From Patescibacteria group bacterium (GTDB lineage Bacteria; Patescibacteriota; Minisyncoccia; Phycocordibacterales; Phycocordibacteraceae), in the NCBI GenBank assembly GCA_018969385.1, contig JAGWYL010000006.1:1-43391 (forward strand): a stretch of 43,391 nucleotides of DNA. The letters are read 5' to 3'. Below the pieces are notes generated by a model. It had not been told where the DNA came from and made no database searches. It saw nothing but the letters and a program-made list of their open reading frames with translations. Below, piece by piece: positions 26,313-35,865 of this stretch; position 1 is the first letter of the stretch; every line of letters starts with the position of its first letter. The position numbers were made by a program, and so were the translations under genes.

Positions 26313-27983
26313 TCATTTGAAATATTCGGGGGCGGTCTGCTCGAGTTCCGTAAAGACCTGCTGCATCACGCTCACGCCCTGCTCGCCGGAACCCGAAGGA
26401 CCGCGCTCGAGCACGACGACGAACGCGTATTTCGGGTCCTGGTACGGGAAGAACCCTTCGACCCACGCGTTGTCGTATTCGTTATTGACGCCGACCTGCG
26501 CGGTGCCCGTCTTCGCCGCGACTTCCACGTACGGGAAGTCGAGCGGCGAAGCGAGCGCGCTCGTGACGCTGAGCCGCATGCCCGCGCGCGCGACGGCGAG
26601 CGCCGAGGCGCTTGCCGGTACGCGCGTCCCTTGGACCGGCTCCCCTTCGAGCAAGGTCGGGGTGAGGAGCGTGCCGTCGTTCGCGACCGCGGCGATGGCG
26701 CGCGTGAGCTCGATGGGCGTCACCTGCACCGCATACTGCCCGATGGCCGTGTGGTACGTATCGCCGATGTTCCATGCCTTGCCGTACGCGGCCTCCTTCC
26801 ACGCGGGCGTGGGAACGAAGCCGCTGTTCTCGCCGGGAAGCGCGACGCCCGTCGCCGAATCGAACCCGAACGACTTGAACCAGTATGCGAGGCGGTCGAT
26901 GCCGAGCCCCTTTATGCCGCCGTAGCCGCCGCCGACCATGTAGAAGTACACGTCCGAAGACCACGCGATGGCCTTTTCCAGATTTTCCGTGCCGAGCACT
27001 TTCCAGTCGACGAAGATGTTCGGATGCGCGGGGTCGTACGGGTTCGGCACGCTGATGGACCCGGTATCGTTGATGGTGTAGTCCGGCGTGATGACGCCGT
27101 CCGTGAGCGCGCCTGCGGCTTCGATGGGCTTCACCACCGAGCCCGGCGTGTAGAGCCCCTGCACCGGACGGTTCAGGTATACGTGGCGCGGGTCCGTGTT
27201 GTAGAGGGCGATGGTCGAAGACGGTCCGCCGGAGGAGAGCACGTTCGAGTCGTACTGCGGATAGGAGACGAGCGCGAGCAGCTCGCCGGTGCGCACGTCC
27301 ATGATGATGCCGCCGCCGCTGTTGAAGCGCATGCGCTCCGACACCTGCTGTATGGCGTCATACATCGCCTGCTCTACGCGCGCGTCGATGGTAAGCCGGA
27401 GCGATTTCCCGTTCACCGGCGGTATCACCTTCCCCTGCGAGACGACGCGGCCGAGCGCGTCCTTCTCCACGAGCAGCGTGCCGTTCTGTCCGGCGAGGAG
27501 CGCGTTCTCCGATTTCTCGATGCCCGCGAGGCCGGTGATGTCCGTGTCGTAGTAATTCCCGTTCGAATCCTTCCGGGGATACGACACGTACCCGAGCACG
27601 TTCGAGAAGCCGGGACTCCGGTACAGGCGGCGGACGGAACCGTCGGGAAGCGCCACGTTCGTCACGAGCGGCACGCCGTTGCGGTCCGTGATGACGCCGC
27701 GGTCCGCGAAGAGCACGCTCGAATCGAGCTGGTTCTGTTCGCTTATGGCGGCATAGGACGGGCCGCGCTCTACTTCGAGATACCAGGCGCGTCCGAGAAG
27801 CCCCGCGAGGACGAGCGCGATGACGATACCGAGTCCGAGGAACGCGCCGTCCCCGATGGGACGCTCCAGCCTCCCTTCCATGTGCCCCGGCTCGAACGAA
27901 GGGAGGTTCGACGCGTCGACGAGCACTTCGTCGGGGTCTATCTCATGGAAACGGTACGTCCTCCGGATGCGGCGGCGGAACAT
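26313..27983 (-). CDS. mrdA: penicillin-binding protein 2
   Basis: RGVITDRNGVPLVTN, YTPGSVVKPIEAAGAL (SxxK), KTGTAQVG; adjacent to mre genes. Confidence 0.92.
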   Translation of the reverse strand: MFRRRIRRTYRFHEIDPDEVLVDASNLPSFEPGHMEGRLERPIGDGAFLGLGIVIALVLAGLLGRAWYLEVERGPSYAAISEQNQLDSSVLFADRGVITDRNGVPLVTNVALPDGSVRRLYRSPGFSNVLGYVSYPRKDSNGNYYDTDITGLAGIEKSENALLAGQNGTLLVEKDALGRVVSQGKVIPPVNGKSLRLTIDARVEQAMYDAIQQVSERMRFNSGGGIIMDVRTGELLALVSYPQYDSNVLSSGGPSSTIALYNTDPRHVYLNRPVQGLYTPGSVVKPIEAAGALTDGVITPDYTINDTGSISVPNPYDPAHPNIFVDWKVLGTENLEKAIAWSSDVYFYMVGGGYGGIKGLGIDRLAYWFKSFGFDSATGVALPGENSGFVPTPAWKEAAYGKAWNIGDTYHTAIGQYAVQVTPIELTRAIAAVANDGTLLTPTLLEGEPVQGTRVPASASALAVARAGMRLSVTSALASPLDFPYVEVAAKTGTAQVGVNNEYDNAWVEGFFPYQDPKYAFVVVLERGPSGSGEQGVSVMQQVFTELEQTAPEYFK

Positions 27984-27991
27984 GGAGCGGA

Positions 27992-28285
27992 TCAGCGCGG
28001 CAAGGCGCGAAGCGGCTCGGTAGCGAGGCCGCCGATGAGCCTGCGGTGCGTAAAGCGCCGGAGCGCATAGACCGCGAGCATGATGCCGACGCCCGTGAGC
28101 GTGCCGACGGGGAGCGGCGCGGCGAAAAGCGGCGACGTGCGCGAGACCAAGTCCGCGAAGATGCCGAGCGCGACGGCCGAACCGGTGAAGGAGAACTCAG
28201 CGGCAAGGAGCGCGAGGAACGTGACCGGCCAGGGGAACCAGAGTGCGGAAAGGAAGGCGAATGCGAGCGCGAGGAAGGCTTTCAT
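27992..28285 (-). CDS. MreD-like membrane protein
   Basis: 97-aa hydrophobic protein between mreC and mrdA. Confidence 0.6.
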   Translation of the reverse strand: MKAFLALAFAFLSALWFPWPVTFLALLAAEFSFTGSAVALGIFADLVSRTSPLFAAPLPVGTLTGVGIMLAVYALRRFTHRRLIGGLATEPLRALPR

Positions 28286-29085
28286 GGCGCGGGATACGAG
28301 ACGAGCGAGAGCCAGGTGAGCGAGAACGGATTCGCCACGCCCTGCACGAGGTATGAGACGGACGTGCTCTCGGGATTGTTCGTGACCGCGGCAATGGTGC
28401 CGATGGGCCGCAGGCCGCCGTAGGAGAAGTACACCGCATCCCCCTTCGCGAAGAGCGGCCCCGAAAGCGAGCGCGGCAGCGAGAACGAGAAGCCGCCCGC
28501 GCCGGTGCCGGTAAGCGTCGCGGGCGTCCTTGACGCGCCCACGAGGACCGAGGTCTTCGTCCCCGACGAAGAGAAGAGCGCGATGCGCGCGAAGCGTCCG
28601 TCGACGGACGTGACGGTCCCGACGGGCGTGCCGCCGTCCGCAAGCGCGAGCTCACCGTCCGCGACCGACACGCCGTCGCCGACTTCGACGACGAGCGAAT
28701 CGTAGGGCGCCATCGGCGGGCGGATGAGCACGGACGCGAGCATGCCCGGAGGGAATGCCGGCAACCCGCCTTCGTGGCGGGTGAGGTCCGTAAGCTGCGC
28801 TGCGAGCGTATCACGCTCTTCCGTCACGGACGCGAGCTCTTGAGCGAGCGCATCCCGTTCGCCCGAGAGCGCGGTGCGGTCCGCGAAGAGCGCGGCGAGG
28901 CCGGACACGCCGTTCGCGGCGGCCGTACCGACCTGCGCGATGGGCGCGACCGCGAAGAGGAACGAGCCGGGCAAGGCGAAGCGCCACAGCACGACAAGCG
29001 CAACGACGAGCGCGAGCGCCGCGAACCGCAGTGCAACGGCGGGCGGGATGAACCGCCTAGGTTTCCGAAATAACCGCGTCCTCAT
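28282..29085 (-). CDS. mreC: rod shape-determining protein MreC
   Basis: TM, coiled coil, DSLVVEVGDGVSVADGELALADGGTPVGTVTSVDGRFARIALF; between mreB and mreD-like. Confidence 0.88.
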   Translation of the reverse strand: MRTRLFRKPRRFIPPAVALRFAALALVVALVVLWRFALPGSFLFAVAPIAQVGTAAANGVSGLAALFADRTALSGERDALAQELASVTEERDTLAAQLTDLTRHEGGLPAFPPGMLASVLIRPPMAPYDSLVVEVGDGVSVADGELALADGGTPVGTVTSVDGRFARIALFSSSGTKTSVLVGASRTPATLTGTGAGGFSFSLPRSLSGPLFAKGDAVYFSYGGLRPIGTIAAVTNNPESTSVSYLVQGVANPFSLTWLSLVSYPAP

Positions 29086-30106
29086 CGATGAAAAAGTCAC
29101 GGAACCGTTTCGGGTCTTCCGTGATGATGCCCGTCCCGCGCACCACCGCGGTGAGCGGGTCCTGCACGATATGCACCGGCACGCCGAGCATCTTCTCAAG
29201 GAGCCGCGGGAGGCCGCGAAGCAGGGCGCCGCCGCCGAAGATGAAGACGCCGCGCTCGAGGATGTCGGAGAGGAGTTCGGGCGGCGTGCGCTCGATGACC
29301 TGCTTCAGCTGCTCCATGAGCGTATCAAGCGACGGCCCGAGCGCCTCGCGTATGTGCGAATCCGTGAGGAGAATCTCGCGCGGCAGGCCCGTCGCGAGGT
29401 CGCGGCCGCGTATGGCGCGCTCGAGCGGCGTCGCCAAGGGAAGCACCGCACCGATGGCGAGCTTCGCCTCCTCCGCCGTCCGCTCCCCTATCGCGAGCTG
29501 GAATTCGCTGCGTACGAATTCGGAGATGTTGTCATTGAAGCGGTCGCCCGCGACCTGCGACGAGACGGACGAGACGACGCCCGAGAGCGAGAGCACGGCG
29601 ATGTCCGTCGTGCCGCCGCCGATGTCGAGCACCATCGTGCCGACCGGCTCCTGGATGGGCAGCTTCGCGCCGATGGCGCCCGCCACCGCTTCCTCGACGA
29701 TGTAGACTTCGCGCGCGCCCGCGGCGGCGGCGGCGTCGCGCACGGCGCGGCTCTCCACGTTCGTGACGCCGGTCGGCACGCCGACGACGACGCGCGGACC
29801 GAAGAGCTTCGAGCGATCGTTGTGCGCCTTGTTGATGAGGTATGAGAGCAATTCTTCCGTGACCTCGAAATCGGAGATGACGCCGTGCGAGAGCGGACGC
29901 ACGACCCGGATGTGCGGCGGCGCCTTGCCGAGCATGGGCTTCGCGTCCCTGCCGACGGCGACGACGCGATTCGTCTTCTCGTTCACCGCCACGATGGACG
30001 GTTCCGTGAGCATGATGCCGCGCCCGCGCACGTACACGAGCGTATTGGCGGTACCGAGATCGATACCGATGTCGTGGGAGAAGAGGTTGCCGAATCGCTC
30101 CGCCAT
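29057..30106 (-). CDS. mreB: rod shape-determining protein MreB
   Basis: DIGIDLGTANTLVYVRGRGIMLTEPSIVAVN, VLDIGGGTTDIAVLSL. Confidence 0.96.
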   Translation of the reverse strand: MAERFGNLFSHDIGIDLGTANTLVYVRGRGIMLTEPSIVAVNEKTNRVVAVGRDAKPMLGKAPPHIRVVRPLSHGVISDFEVTEELLSYLINKAHNDRSKLFGPRVVVGVPTGVTNVESRAVRDAAAAAGAREVYIVEEAVAGAIGAKLPIQEPVGTMVLDIGGGTTDIAVLSLSGVVSSVSSQVAGDRFNDNISEFVRSEFQLAIGERTAEEAKLAIGAVLPLATPLERAIRGRDLATGLPREILLTDSHIREALGPSLDTLMEQLKQVIERTPPELLSDILERGVFIFGGGALLRGLPRLLEKMLGVPVHIVQDPLTAVVRGTGIITEDPKRFRDFFIDEDAVISET

Positions 30107-30109
30107 ACG

Positions 30110-31372
30110 CTAGGCCGCGCGTCCCGTCGCGAGCGCGAGCACCTCTTCGCGCGTCTTCTTCGCCGTTTCCCCGCTCGCGCGTTCGACCACCTCGAACAGG
30201 TCGGAGCCGGCGGCGTCCTTCCCGACGATGACGCGCCACGGGATGCCGATGAGGTCGCTGTCCGCGAACTTCTCGCCGGCGCGCAGGTCGCGGTCGTCGT
30301 AGAGGACGGATGCGCCGTGCGCGGAAAGCTCGTCATAGAGCTCGTCCGCGTAGCGCGTCACGTCGTCGCCCTTCTTGCCGAGCGCGACGAGGTGAAGGCG
30401 GAACGGCGCCACCGCTTCGGGCCATACGATGCCCTTCTCGTCGGCGAACACCTCGACTATCGTCCCCATGATGCGCGAAGGTCCGATGCCGTAGCAGCCC
30501 ATGAGCACCGGACGGCGCTTCCCTTCCTCATCGGTGTAGGACAATCCGAGCGGTTCGGAAAAGCGCGTGCCGAGGTGGAAGATGTTGCCGACCTCTATCG
30601 CTTTCTTCTCGACCAGCCGCTCGCGGGAGAGGCCGAGCGTCGCGAGGTTCTCGTCTGACAAGACCTCCTTGTTGACGGCCAGCTTCTTCTCCTCGTCCAC
30701 GTAGATGGTGTCTTCTCCGGAATCTGAGATCGTCTGGAACTCCTCGGAGAACGGGCTGAAGATGCCTCCGGAAGCGAAGGTCACGTAGGTGTGCGCGCCG
30801 AGCCCCAGGCGTTCGAACGTCTTCACGTATGCCGTGCGCGCCTTCGCATACAGCTCCTGATGCTGCGCGTCATCCTGCGCGAACGAGTACATGTCCTTCA
30901 TCAGGAACTCCTTCCCGCGCATGATGCCGCTCTTCGCGCGCAGCTCGTTGCGGAACTTGTTCTGGAACTGGTACGCGAATATCGGAAGGTCGCGGTAGGA
31001 AGAGACGTACTCCGACATGATGCGCGTCAGCGGTTCTTCATGCGTGATGGCGAGTCCGGTCTGTCCGCCGGATTTGAATTCGGTCTTGAACCAGTTATCG
31101 ACCTTCTCGTCGTCCCAGCGGTCCGTGCGGCTCCAGAGTTCCTTGTCCTGGAGCGCGGTCATGATGAGTTCCTGGCCGCCGACGGCGTTCATCTCTTCGC
31201 GTATCACTTCCACTATCTTGTTGAGGGTGCGCAGGCCGAGCGGCAGGTACGAATACACGCCCGCCATCTCCTTATGGACGAATCCCGCGCGGATGAGAAG
31301 CTCGGCGTTCTTCGCGACCTCATCGGCAGGCGCGTTACGCCTGGTCTTCGTGAAAAGCTGTGATTGCCGCAT
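30110..31372 (-). CDS. proS: prolyl-tRNA synthetase
   Basis: MRQSQLFTKTRRNAPADEVAKNAELLIRAGFVHKEMAGVYSYLPLGLRTLNKI...FRNELRAKSGIMRGKEFLMKDMYSF. Confidence 0.96.
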   Translation of the reverse strand: MRQSQLFTKTRRNAPADEVAKNAELLIRAGFVHKEMAGVYSYLPLGLRTLNKIVEVIREEMNAVGGQELIMTALQDKELWSRTDRWDDEKVDNWFKTEFKSGGQTGLAITHEEPLTRIMSEYVSSYRDLPIFAYQFQNKFRNELRAKSGIMRGKEFLMKDMYSFAQDDAQHQELYAKARTAYVKTFERLGLGAHTYVTFASGGIFSPFSEEFQTISDSGEDTIYVDEEKKLAVNKEVLSDENLATLGLSRERLVEKKAIEVGNIFHLGTRFSEPLGLSYTDEEGKRRPVLMGCYGIGPSRIMGTIVEVFADEKGIVWPEAVAPFRLHLVALGKKGDDVTRYADELYDELSAHGASVLYDDRDLRAGEKFADSDLIGIPWRVIVGKDAAGSDLFEVVERASGETAKKTREEVLALATGRAA

Positions 31373-31472
31373 ATGTGCGCGAATTATACCTGAACACTAA
31401 AAATACCGTAAATCGGCCCCTCTCCCCCTGCGATCCTAGGACCCATTTGACGACTCGCGAGGAAGGAAGGAC

Positions 31473-31535
31473 GCGCGAGGAGTGACGGTTCGGAAGCGAA
31501 CTCTCCTTAGGCTTCCGAACCGTCACTCCTCGCGC
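31473..31535. repeat. long perfect inverted repeat, family B copy 1
   Basis: GCGCGAGGAGTGACGGTTCGGAAGC / GCTTCCGAACCGTCACTCCTCGCGC, 25 bp, loop GAACTCTCCTTAG. Confidence 0.95.
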
Positions 31536-31566
31536 AACCGGGCCCGCTTGAGGTCCTAGAAGGGTC

Positions 31567-32679
31567 CTAGACGAATATCTTGAAGATGTCGTGCGCCGTC
31601 ACGGCGAGCATGAGGAGAACGAGGAGCGCGAAGCCGAGCGTGTTCACGGCGCGCGTGATGCCCGGGTGGAGCGGTCGGCGTATGACCGCTTCGATGAGGA
31701 CGAAGAGCAGCCGGCCGCCGTCGAGCGCGGGCACGGGAATGACGTTGATGAGCGCGAGGTTCACCGAGATGACGGCGACGAGGGAGAGCAGGTCCGTAAA
31801 GCCCTGCGCGCTTGCCGTGCCGACGGCACCCGCGATGCCGACCGGTCCGGAAATCTGGGAGAAGTCCGCATGACCCGTGACGATGCCCGCGAAGAATTCA
31901 TAGAGGCCGAGGGATGTCGCTTTCGTCACGTACCAGGTCGTCTGCGCGCCCTCGGTGACGGCCGCGGGAAACGAAAGCGGGACGGTCCCGATGGTGGCGA
32001 CGCCGAGTCCTATCGCGGGGCGTGCCGGGTCCGAAACGATGACCCCCGGTTCCGGAACGAGCGTGACGTCCTTCACGGCGCCGTTGCGGAGGACGGAAAT
32101 CGCGATGGGCGCCTGCGCCGTGTCGCTTGAGACGAACACGGTGAAGGAGTCCGGCGTCGCCTCCGCGTACGTCTTGCCCGCGTAGGAGGCGGACTCGATG
32201 ATGTCGCCCGCGGCAAGGCCCGCGGATGCCGCGGGCGATGCCGGAAGCACGGTGGCGACCGCGAGCCGCGCGTCGTGCGCGAGCGTCGCTTCGGCGGGAG
32301 AGAGGGCGCGCGGCGTACCAACGAGCAGGATGAACGTGAAGAGGAGGAACGCGAACAGCATGTTCATCGCGATGCCCGCGACGAGCACGAGCACCTGCAC
32401 CGCGCGCGGCTTGTCCGTGAACGCGCGCCCCGCGGACGGATGCGCGTCCGCGTCGCGCGCTTCGCTGTCCTCGCCGTAGATGCGGACGAACCCGCCGAAC
32501 GGAAGCCAGTTCAGCGTGTACTCCGTATCGCCGCGCACGCCGAGCGAAAGCGCCTTCGGCGGGTAGCCGATGCCGAATTCGTCGACGCGCATGCCGGCAA
32601 GCTTCGCGACGACGAAATGCCCGAACTCGTGCACCAGGATGAGCGCGACGAGTACGAGGATGAGGATGAGGACTTCCAT
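31567..32679 (-). CDS. rseP: site-2 protease (RIP metalloprotease), RseP-like with PDZ
   Basis: LVHEFGHFVVAKLAG (HExxH), PALDGGRLLFVLIEA. Confidence 0.93.
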   Translation of the reverse strand: MEVLILILVLVALILVHEFGHFVVAKLAGMRVDEFGIGYPPKALSLGVRGDTEYTLNWLPFGGFVRIYGEDSEARDADAHPSAGRAFTDKPRAVQVLVLVAGIAMNMLFAFLLFTFILLVGTPRALSPAEATLAHDARLAVATVLPASPAASAGLAAGDIIESASYAGKTYAEATPDSFTVFVSSDTAQAPIAISVLRNGAVKDVTLVPEPGVIVSDPARPAIGLGVATIGTVPLSFPAAVTEGAQTTWYVTKATSLGLYEFFAGIVTGHADFSQISGPVGIAGAVGTASAQGFTDLLSLVAVISVNLALINVIPVPALDGGRLLFVLIEAVIRRPLHPGITRAVNTLGFALLVLLMLAVTAHDIFKIFV

Positions 32680-32694
32680 GAACGCGTATCCTCG

Positions 32695-33246
32695 CTAGCG
32701 CGAAATCTCCTCGTCCTTCTTTTCCGCGAGCGCCGCGAATGCCGCGTTCCCCGCGTCAATGAGCTTCTGAATCTCCGCCTTGATGCGTTCGAGCTCGTCC
32801 TTGCCCATGCCGCCGGCCTTCTCCGCGTCCGCCGCGCCGTTCATGGCCTCCGTGCGATGTCCGCGGAGCGTCACCTTCGCCTGCTCGTGCCGTTCGCCCG
32901 CGAGCTTCTTGAGGAGCGTGCGGCGTTCGGCGGTGAGTTCGGGGAAATTCACGCGCAGGCCCTGGTCGTCGACGGAGACGCCGACGCCGAGGTCCGCGTC
33001 CGTGATGCCCTTCTCGATAGCCTTCGTGTTCCCCTTGTCCCACGGGATGACGCGCAGCGTGCGCGCGTCCTCGATGGTCACGGACGCGAGCTGCGCGAGC
33101 GGCGTCTTCACGCCGTACGCGTCCGGCCTCACCGAATCGAGGAGCGCGGGCGACGCGCGCCCCGTCCGGATGCCGGAGAGCTCGTTGCGGAGCCATTCCT
33201 CCGTTTCGGAAATGGCGGTCTTGAGTCTTGAGAGGTCGTACGCCAT
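32695..33246 (-). CDS. frr: ribosome recycling factor
   Basis: ELSGIRTGRASPALLDSVRPDAYGVKTPLAQLASVTIEDARTLRVIPWDKGNTKAIEKGI. Confidence 0.96.
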   Translation of the reverse strand: MAYDLSRLKTAISETEEWLRNELSGIRTGRASPALLDSVRPDAYGVKTPLAQLASVTIEDARTLRVIPWDKGNTKAIEKGITDADLGVGVSVDDQGLRVNFPELTAERRTLLKKLAGERHEQAKVTLRGHRTEAMNGAADAEKAGGMGKDELERIKAEIQKLIDAGNAAFAALAEKKDEEISR

Positions 33247-33286
33247 AGCAGTGAAGATTAGCGGTAAGTACGGATACTATACACCG

Positions 33287-33970
33287 TTACGGGACGCTAC
33301 GCGGCGGAAGGACGATGGCGAGATGTTCGAGGATCATCTTCACGGGCGACGAGCGGTCCATAAGGTACCCGCGCAGTTCCTGAAGCTCGGACAGGAGCGC
33401 GGCGGCGGCGTCCGTCCCGTCCTTCTTCCACTTCGCATGGACGGCGCGCTCGACGCCGTCGAGTATGGAGAGCGCCGTGTCGCGCGCCTCTCGGCGCGCG
33501 ACTTCGTCCTTGGCCGCGGCAAGGCGCTCGATGCGCGCACTCCTTCCCTTCTCGTCCGCGGCGAGGAACGCGCGCGCCTCGTCGCTTATCGCCTGCGCGC
33601 CGCCGTCCCATCCCGGAAGCGCCATGACGCGCGAGCGCAGCGTGCCGATGACCGCGCCTTCTCCGGGCAGCACGAGGAAGAGCGTCGTGCCGGCGACGGG
33701 TTCTTCGAAATGCTTGAGGAGCGCGTTCTGCGCTTCGTGATAGATGCGGCTGGCGACGATGAGGATGGCTTTCGCGTCGCCGGTGAGGGGCGCCGCGGAA
33801 GCGATGGACGAGAGTTCGCGCGCGTCTTCGACGGTGAAGAGTCCGCGGCGGATCTCGATGACGTCCGGATTCCCCTTCGCGGGCAGTCCGAGTTCGCCCT
33901 CGACGAACGCGAGCGCGGCTTCGCGCGCCGCGTCTTGCGGGCCGGTCACGAGATACGCGTGATGCTTCAT
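33287..33970 (-). CDS. DNA polymerase III delta'-like subunit
   Basis: KHHAYLVTGPQDAAREAA...IYHEAQNALLKHFEEPVAGTTLFLVLPGEGAVIGTLRSRV is a delta'-like pattern. Confidence 0.75.
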   Translation of the reverse strand: MKHHAYLVTGPQDAAREAALAFVEGELGLPAKGNPDVIEIRRGLFTVEDARELSSIASAAPLTGDAKAILIVASRIYHEAQNALLKHFEEPVAGTTLFLVLPGEGAVIGTLRSRVMALPGWDGGAQAISDEARAFLAADEKGRSARIERLAAAKDEVARREARDTALSILDGVERAVHAKWKKDGTDAAAALLSELQELRGYLMDRSSPVKMILEHLAIVLPPRSVP

Positions 33971-34060
33971 GCGTAACCAGTATAGCGGAATCGCGGTTGT
34001 ACGTCCGTAGGGCAAGGGCTAGTATGGAATCACGATATTCGTAACCGCTCGTCCCGCAGT

Positions 34061-34528
34061 ATGAAGACAAGAACCTGGGTATTCGCCGCGGCGCTCGTCA
34101 TCTTCTTCGTCCTCGGCTACTGGTATTGGTCGGCGCACGTCGCCCCTTCTCCCGCGCCGGGCAATCCGGTTCCGAATCCCGAGCTTATGGCGACGCGCGA
34201 CCGGGCGACGATTGCCGGCGAGCTTTCCGGCGTCTGGGTGAGCACGCAAGACGCGAAGTTCACGCGCGAGTTCGATACGAACGGAACCGTCATCGACCGG
34301 TACGCGGGAACGGCGTCGACGACGATGACCGGCATATGGAGCGTCGTTCCGGATCCCGCCGCGGAACCGGTGCAGCTCCCCGCCGTCGACGGGCAGACCG
34401 TCATCAAGCTCGAGTTCCCCGCGGAATCCGTCATGTACTTCGCCATCACGTCAGCGACCGCGACGGACCTCTCCATGAACTACCTGAACGGCAACGGCGC
34501 TCTTGAGTTCACGAAGGTGACGCAGTGA
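34061..34528 (+). CDS. hypothetical exported/anchored protein
   Basis: N-terminal TM (VFAAALVIFFVLGYWYW) and a beta-rich body. Confidence 0.6.
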   Translation: MKTRTWVFAAALVIFFVLGYWYWSAHVAPSPAPGNPVPNPELMATRDRATIAGELSGVWVSTQDAKFTREFDTNGTVIDRYAGTASTTMTGIWSVVPDPAAEPVQLPAVDGQTVIKLEFPAESVMYFAITSATATDLSMNYLNGNGALEFTKVTQ

Positions 34529-34551
34529 TGCGTCTTGGCGGACGATAAGAA

Positions 34552-34580
34552 GGTGCGCCGCCCCTACGGGGCGGCGCACC
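34552..34580 (+). terminator. hairpin terminator
   Basis: GGTGCGCCGCCCC-tac-GGGGCGGCGCACC. Confidence 0.75.
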
Positions 34581-34588
34581 GTTCCTTC

Positions 34589-34689
34589 GAACTCATTTCA
34601 AAACCGGCTCCGGGTGCGCGATTCGGAAGCGAACTCCCCTTAGGCTTCCGAACCGCGCATCTCCTCGCCGGAGGTTTTGAAATGAGTTC
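34589..34689. repeat. nested inverted repeat, family B copy 2
   Basis: Outer GAACTCATTTCAAAACC / GGTTTTGAAATGAGTTC (17 bp); inner TGCGCGATTCGGAAGC / GCTTCCGAACCGCGCA; loop GAACTCCCCTTAG. Confidence 0.93.
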
Positions 34690-34718
34690 TAGCCCGCGCG
34701 CTGCGCGCATGGTTCCGG

Positions 34719-35732
34719 CTACCGCTTGGAAATGATGCTCTTCTTATAGGTATCGAGATGCGAAAGCGCGATGCCCGTCCCCTTCACCACGCAGTAGTAC
34801 GCTTCGGGCGCAAGCTTCGCGCGCACGCCCGTGCGGCGGAAGATGAGTTCGGGGAAATGCCGCAGCTGGCTCGTGCCGCCCGTCATGATGATGCCGTTGT
34901 CGATGATGTCGGAAGCGAGCTCGGGCGGCGTTTCCTGCAGCACGTCCTTGATGGCTTTCACCATCTCCCGCAGTTCCCTGCCTATGGCTGTGGCCACCTC
35001 GTTCGAGCGCACCTCCACCGTCCGCGGCAGCCCGGTCACGAGGTCGCGCCCTTTCACGGGCATCGAAAGCTCTTCGTTCATAGGGACCGCGGCGCCCACT
35101 TTTATCTTCACTTCTTCCGCGGTCTTCTCCCCGACCGCGAGGTTGTACTGGCGCTTCAGGTATTCGGCGATGGCGGCGTCGAGCTTATTGCCCGCGCATT
35201 TCACCGAGTTCGCCGCGACGATGCCGCCGAGCGAGATGACGGCGACGTCGATGGTCCCGCCGCCGATGTCGATTATCATGTGGCCCACGGGCTCGTTGAT
35301 GGGAATGCCCGCGCCGATGGCGGCGAGTATCGGCTCCTTCACGACGAACGCGTCCTTCGCGCCCGCCTTCATCGCCGCTTCGATGACCGCGCGCTTCTCC
35401 GTCGACGTCACGCCCGCGGGCACGGACACGAGCACCGTGGGACGCAGAGGATTCCACTTGAGCGCCTTGCGTATGAAATAGCGGAGCATCGCTTCCGTCA
35501 CGCGGTAGTCCGCGATGACGCCGTCCTTCATGGGACGGTACGCGATGATTTCCTCCGGCGTCCGGCCTATCATGCGCTTCGCTTCCGCGCCGATGGCGAG
35601 CACCTTTTTCGTGTCCTTCGAGACGGCGACGACGGACGGCTCGTTCAGCACCACGCCCTTCCCCGGCAGGTACACGAGGACGTTCGTGGTGCCGAGGTCG
35701 ATGCCGAGTTTCGGGGAGAAGAAGGAAGCCAT
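34719..35732 (-). CDS. second MreB-family protein
   Basis: PKLGIDLGTTNVLVYLPGKGVVLNEPSVVAVS, MIIDIGGGTIDVAVISLGG. Confidence 0.93.
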   Translation of the reverse strand: MASFFSPKLGIDLGTTNVLVYLPGKGVVLNEPSVVAVSKDTKKVLAIGAEAKRMIGRTPEEIIAYRPMKDGVIADYRVTEAMLRYFIRKALKWNPLRPTVLVSVPAGVTSTEKRAVIEAAMKAGAKDAFVVKEPILAAIGAGIPINEPVGHMIIDIGGGTIDVAVISLGGIVAANSVKCAGNKLDAAIAEYLKRQYNLAVGEKTAEEVKIKVGAAVPMNEELSMPVKGRDLVTGLPRTVEVRSNEVATAIGRELREMVKAIKDVLQETPPELASDIIDNGIIMTGGTSQLRHFPELIFRRTGVRAKLAPEAYYCVVKGTGIALSHLDTYKKSIISKR

Positions 35733-35797
35733 GATGAAGCCGCAGTGATGAGTACTATAGCAGAACGGCGGAAGGAGCGCCTATCGAGAGCGATGCG

Positions 35798-35822
35798 GCG
35801 CCGGAGGCAACCTCCGGCGCCC
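35798..35822. terminator. hairpin upstream of murA
   Basis: GGCGCCGGAGG-caa-CCTCCGGCGCC. Confidence 0.5.
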
Positions 35823-35865
35823 CGTGCATTTTGGGGTTGTGCGGACGGCGTGTAGAATGACCGGG

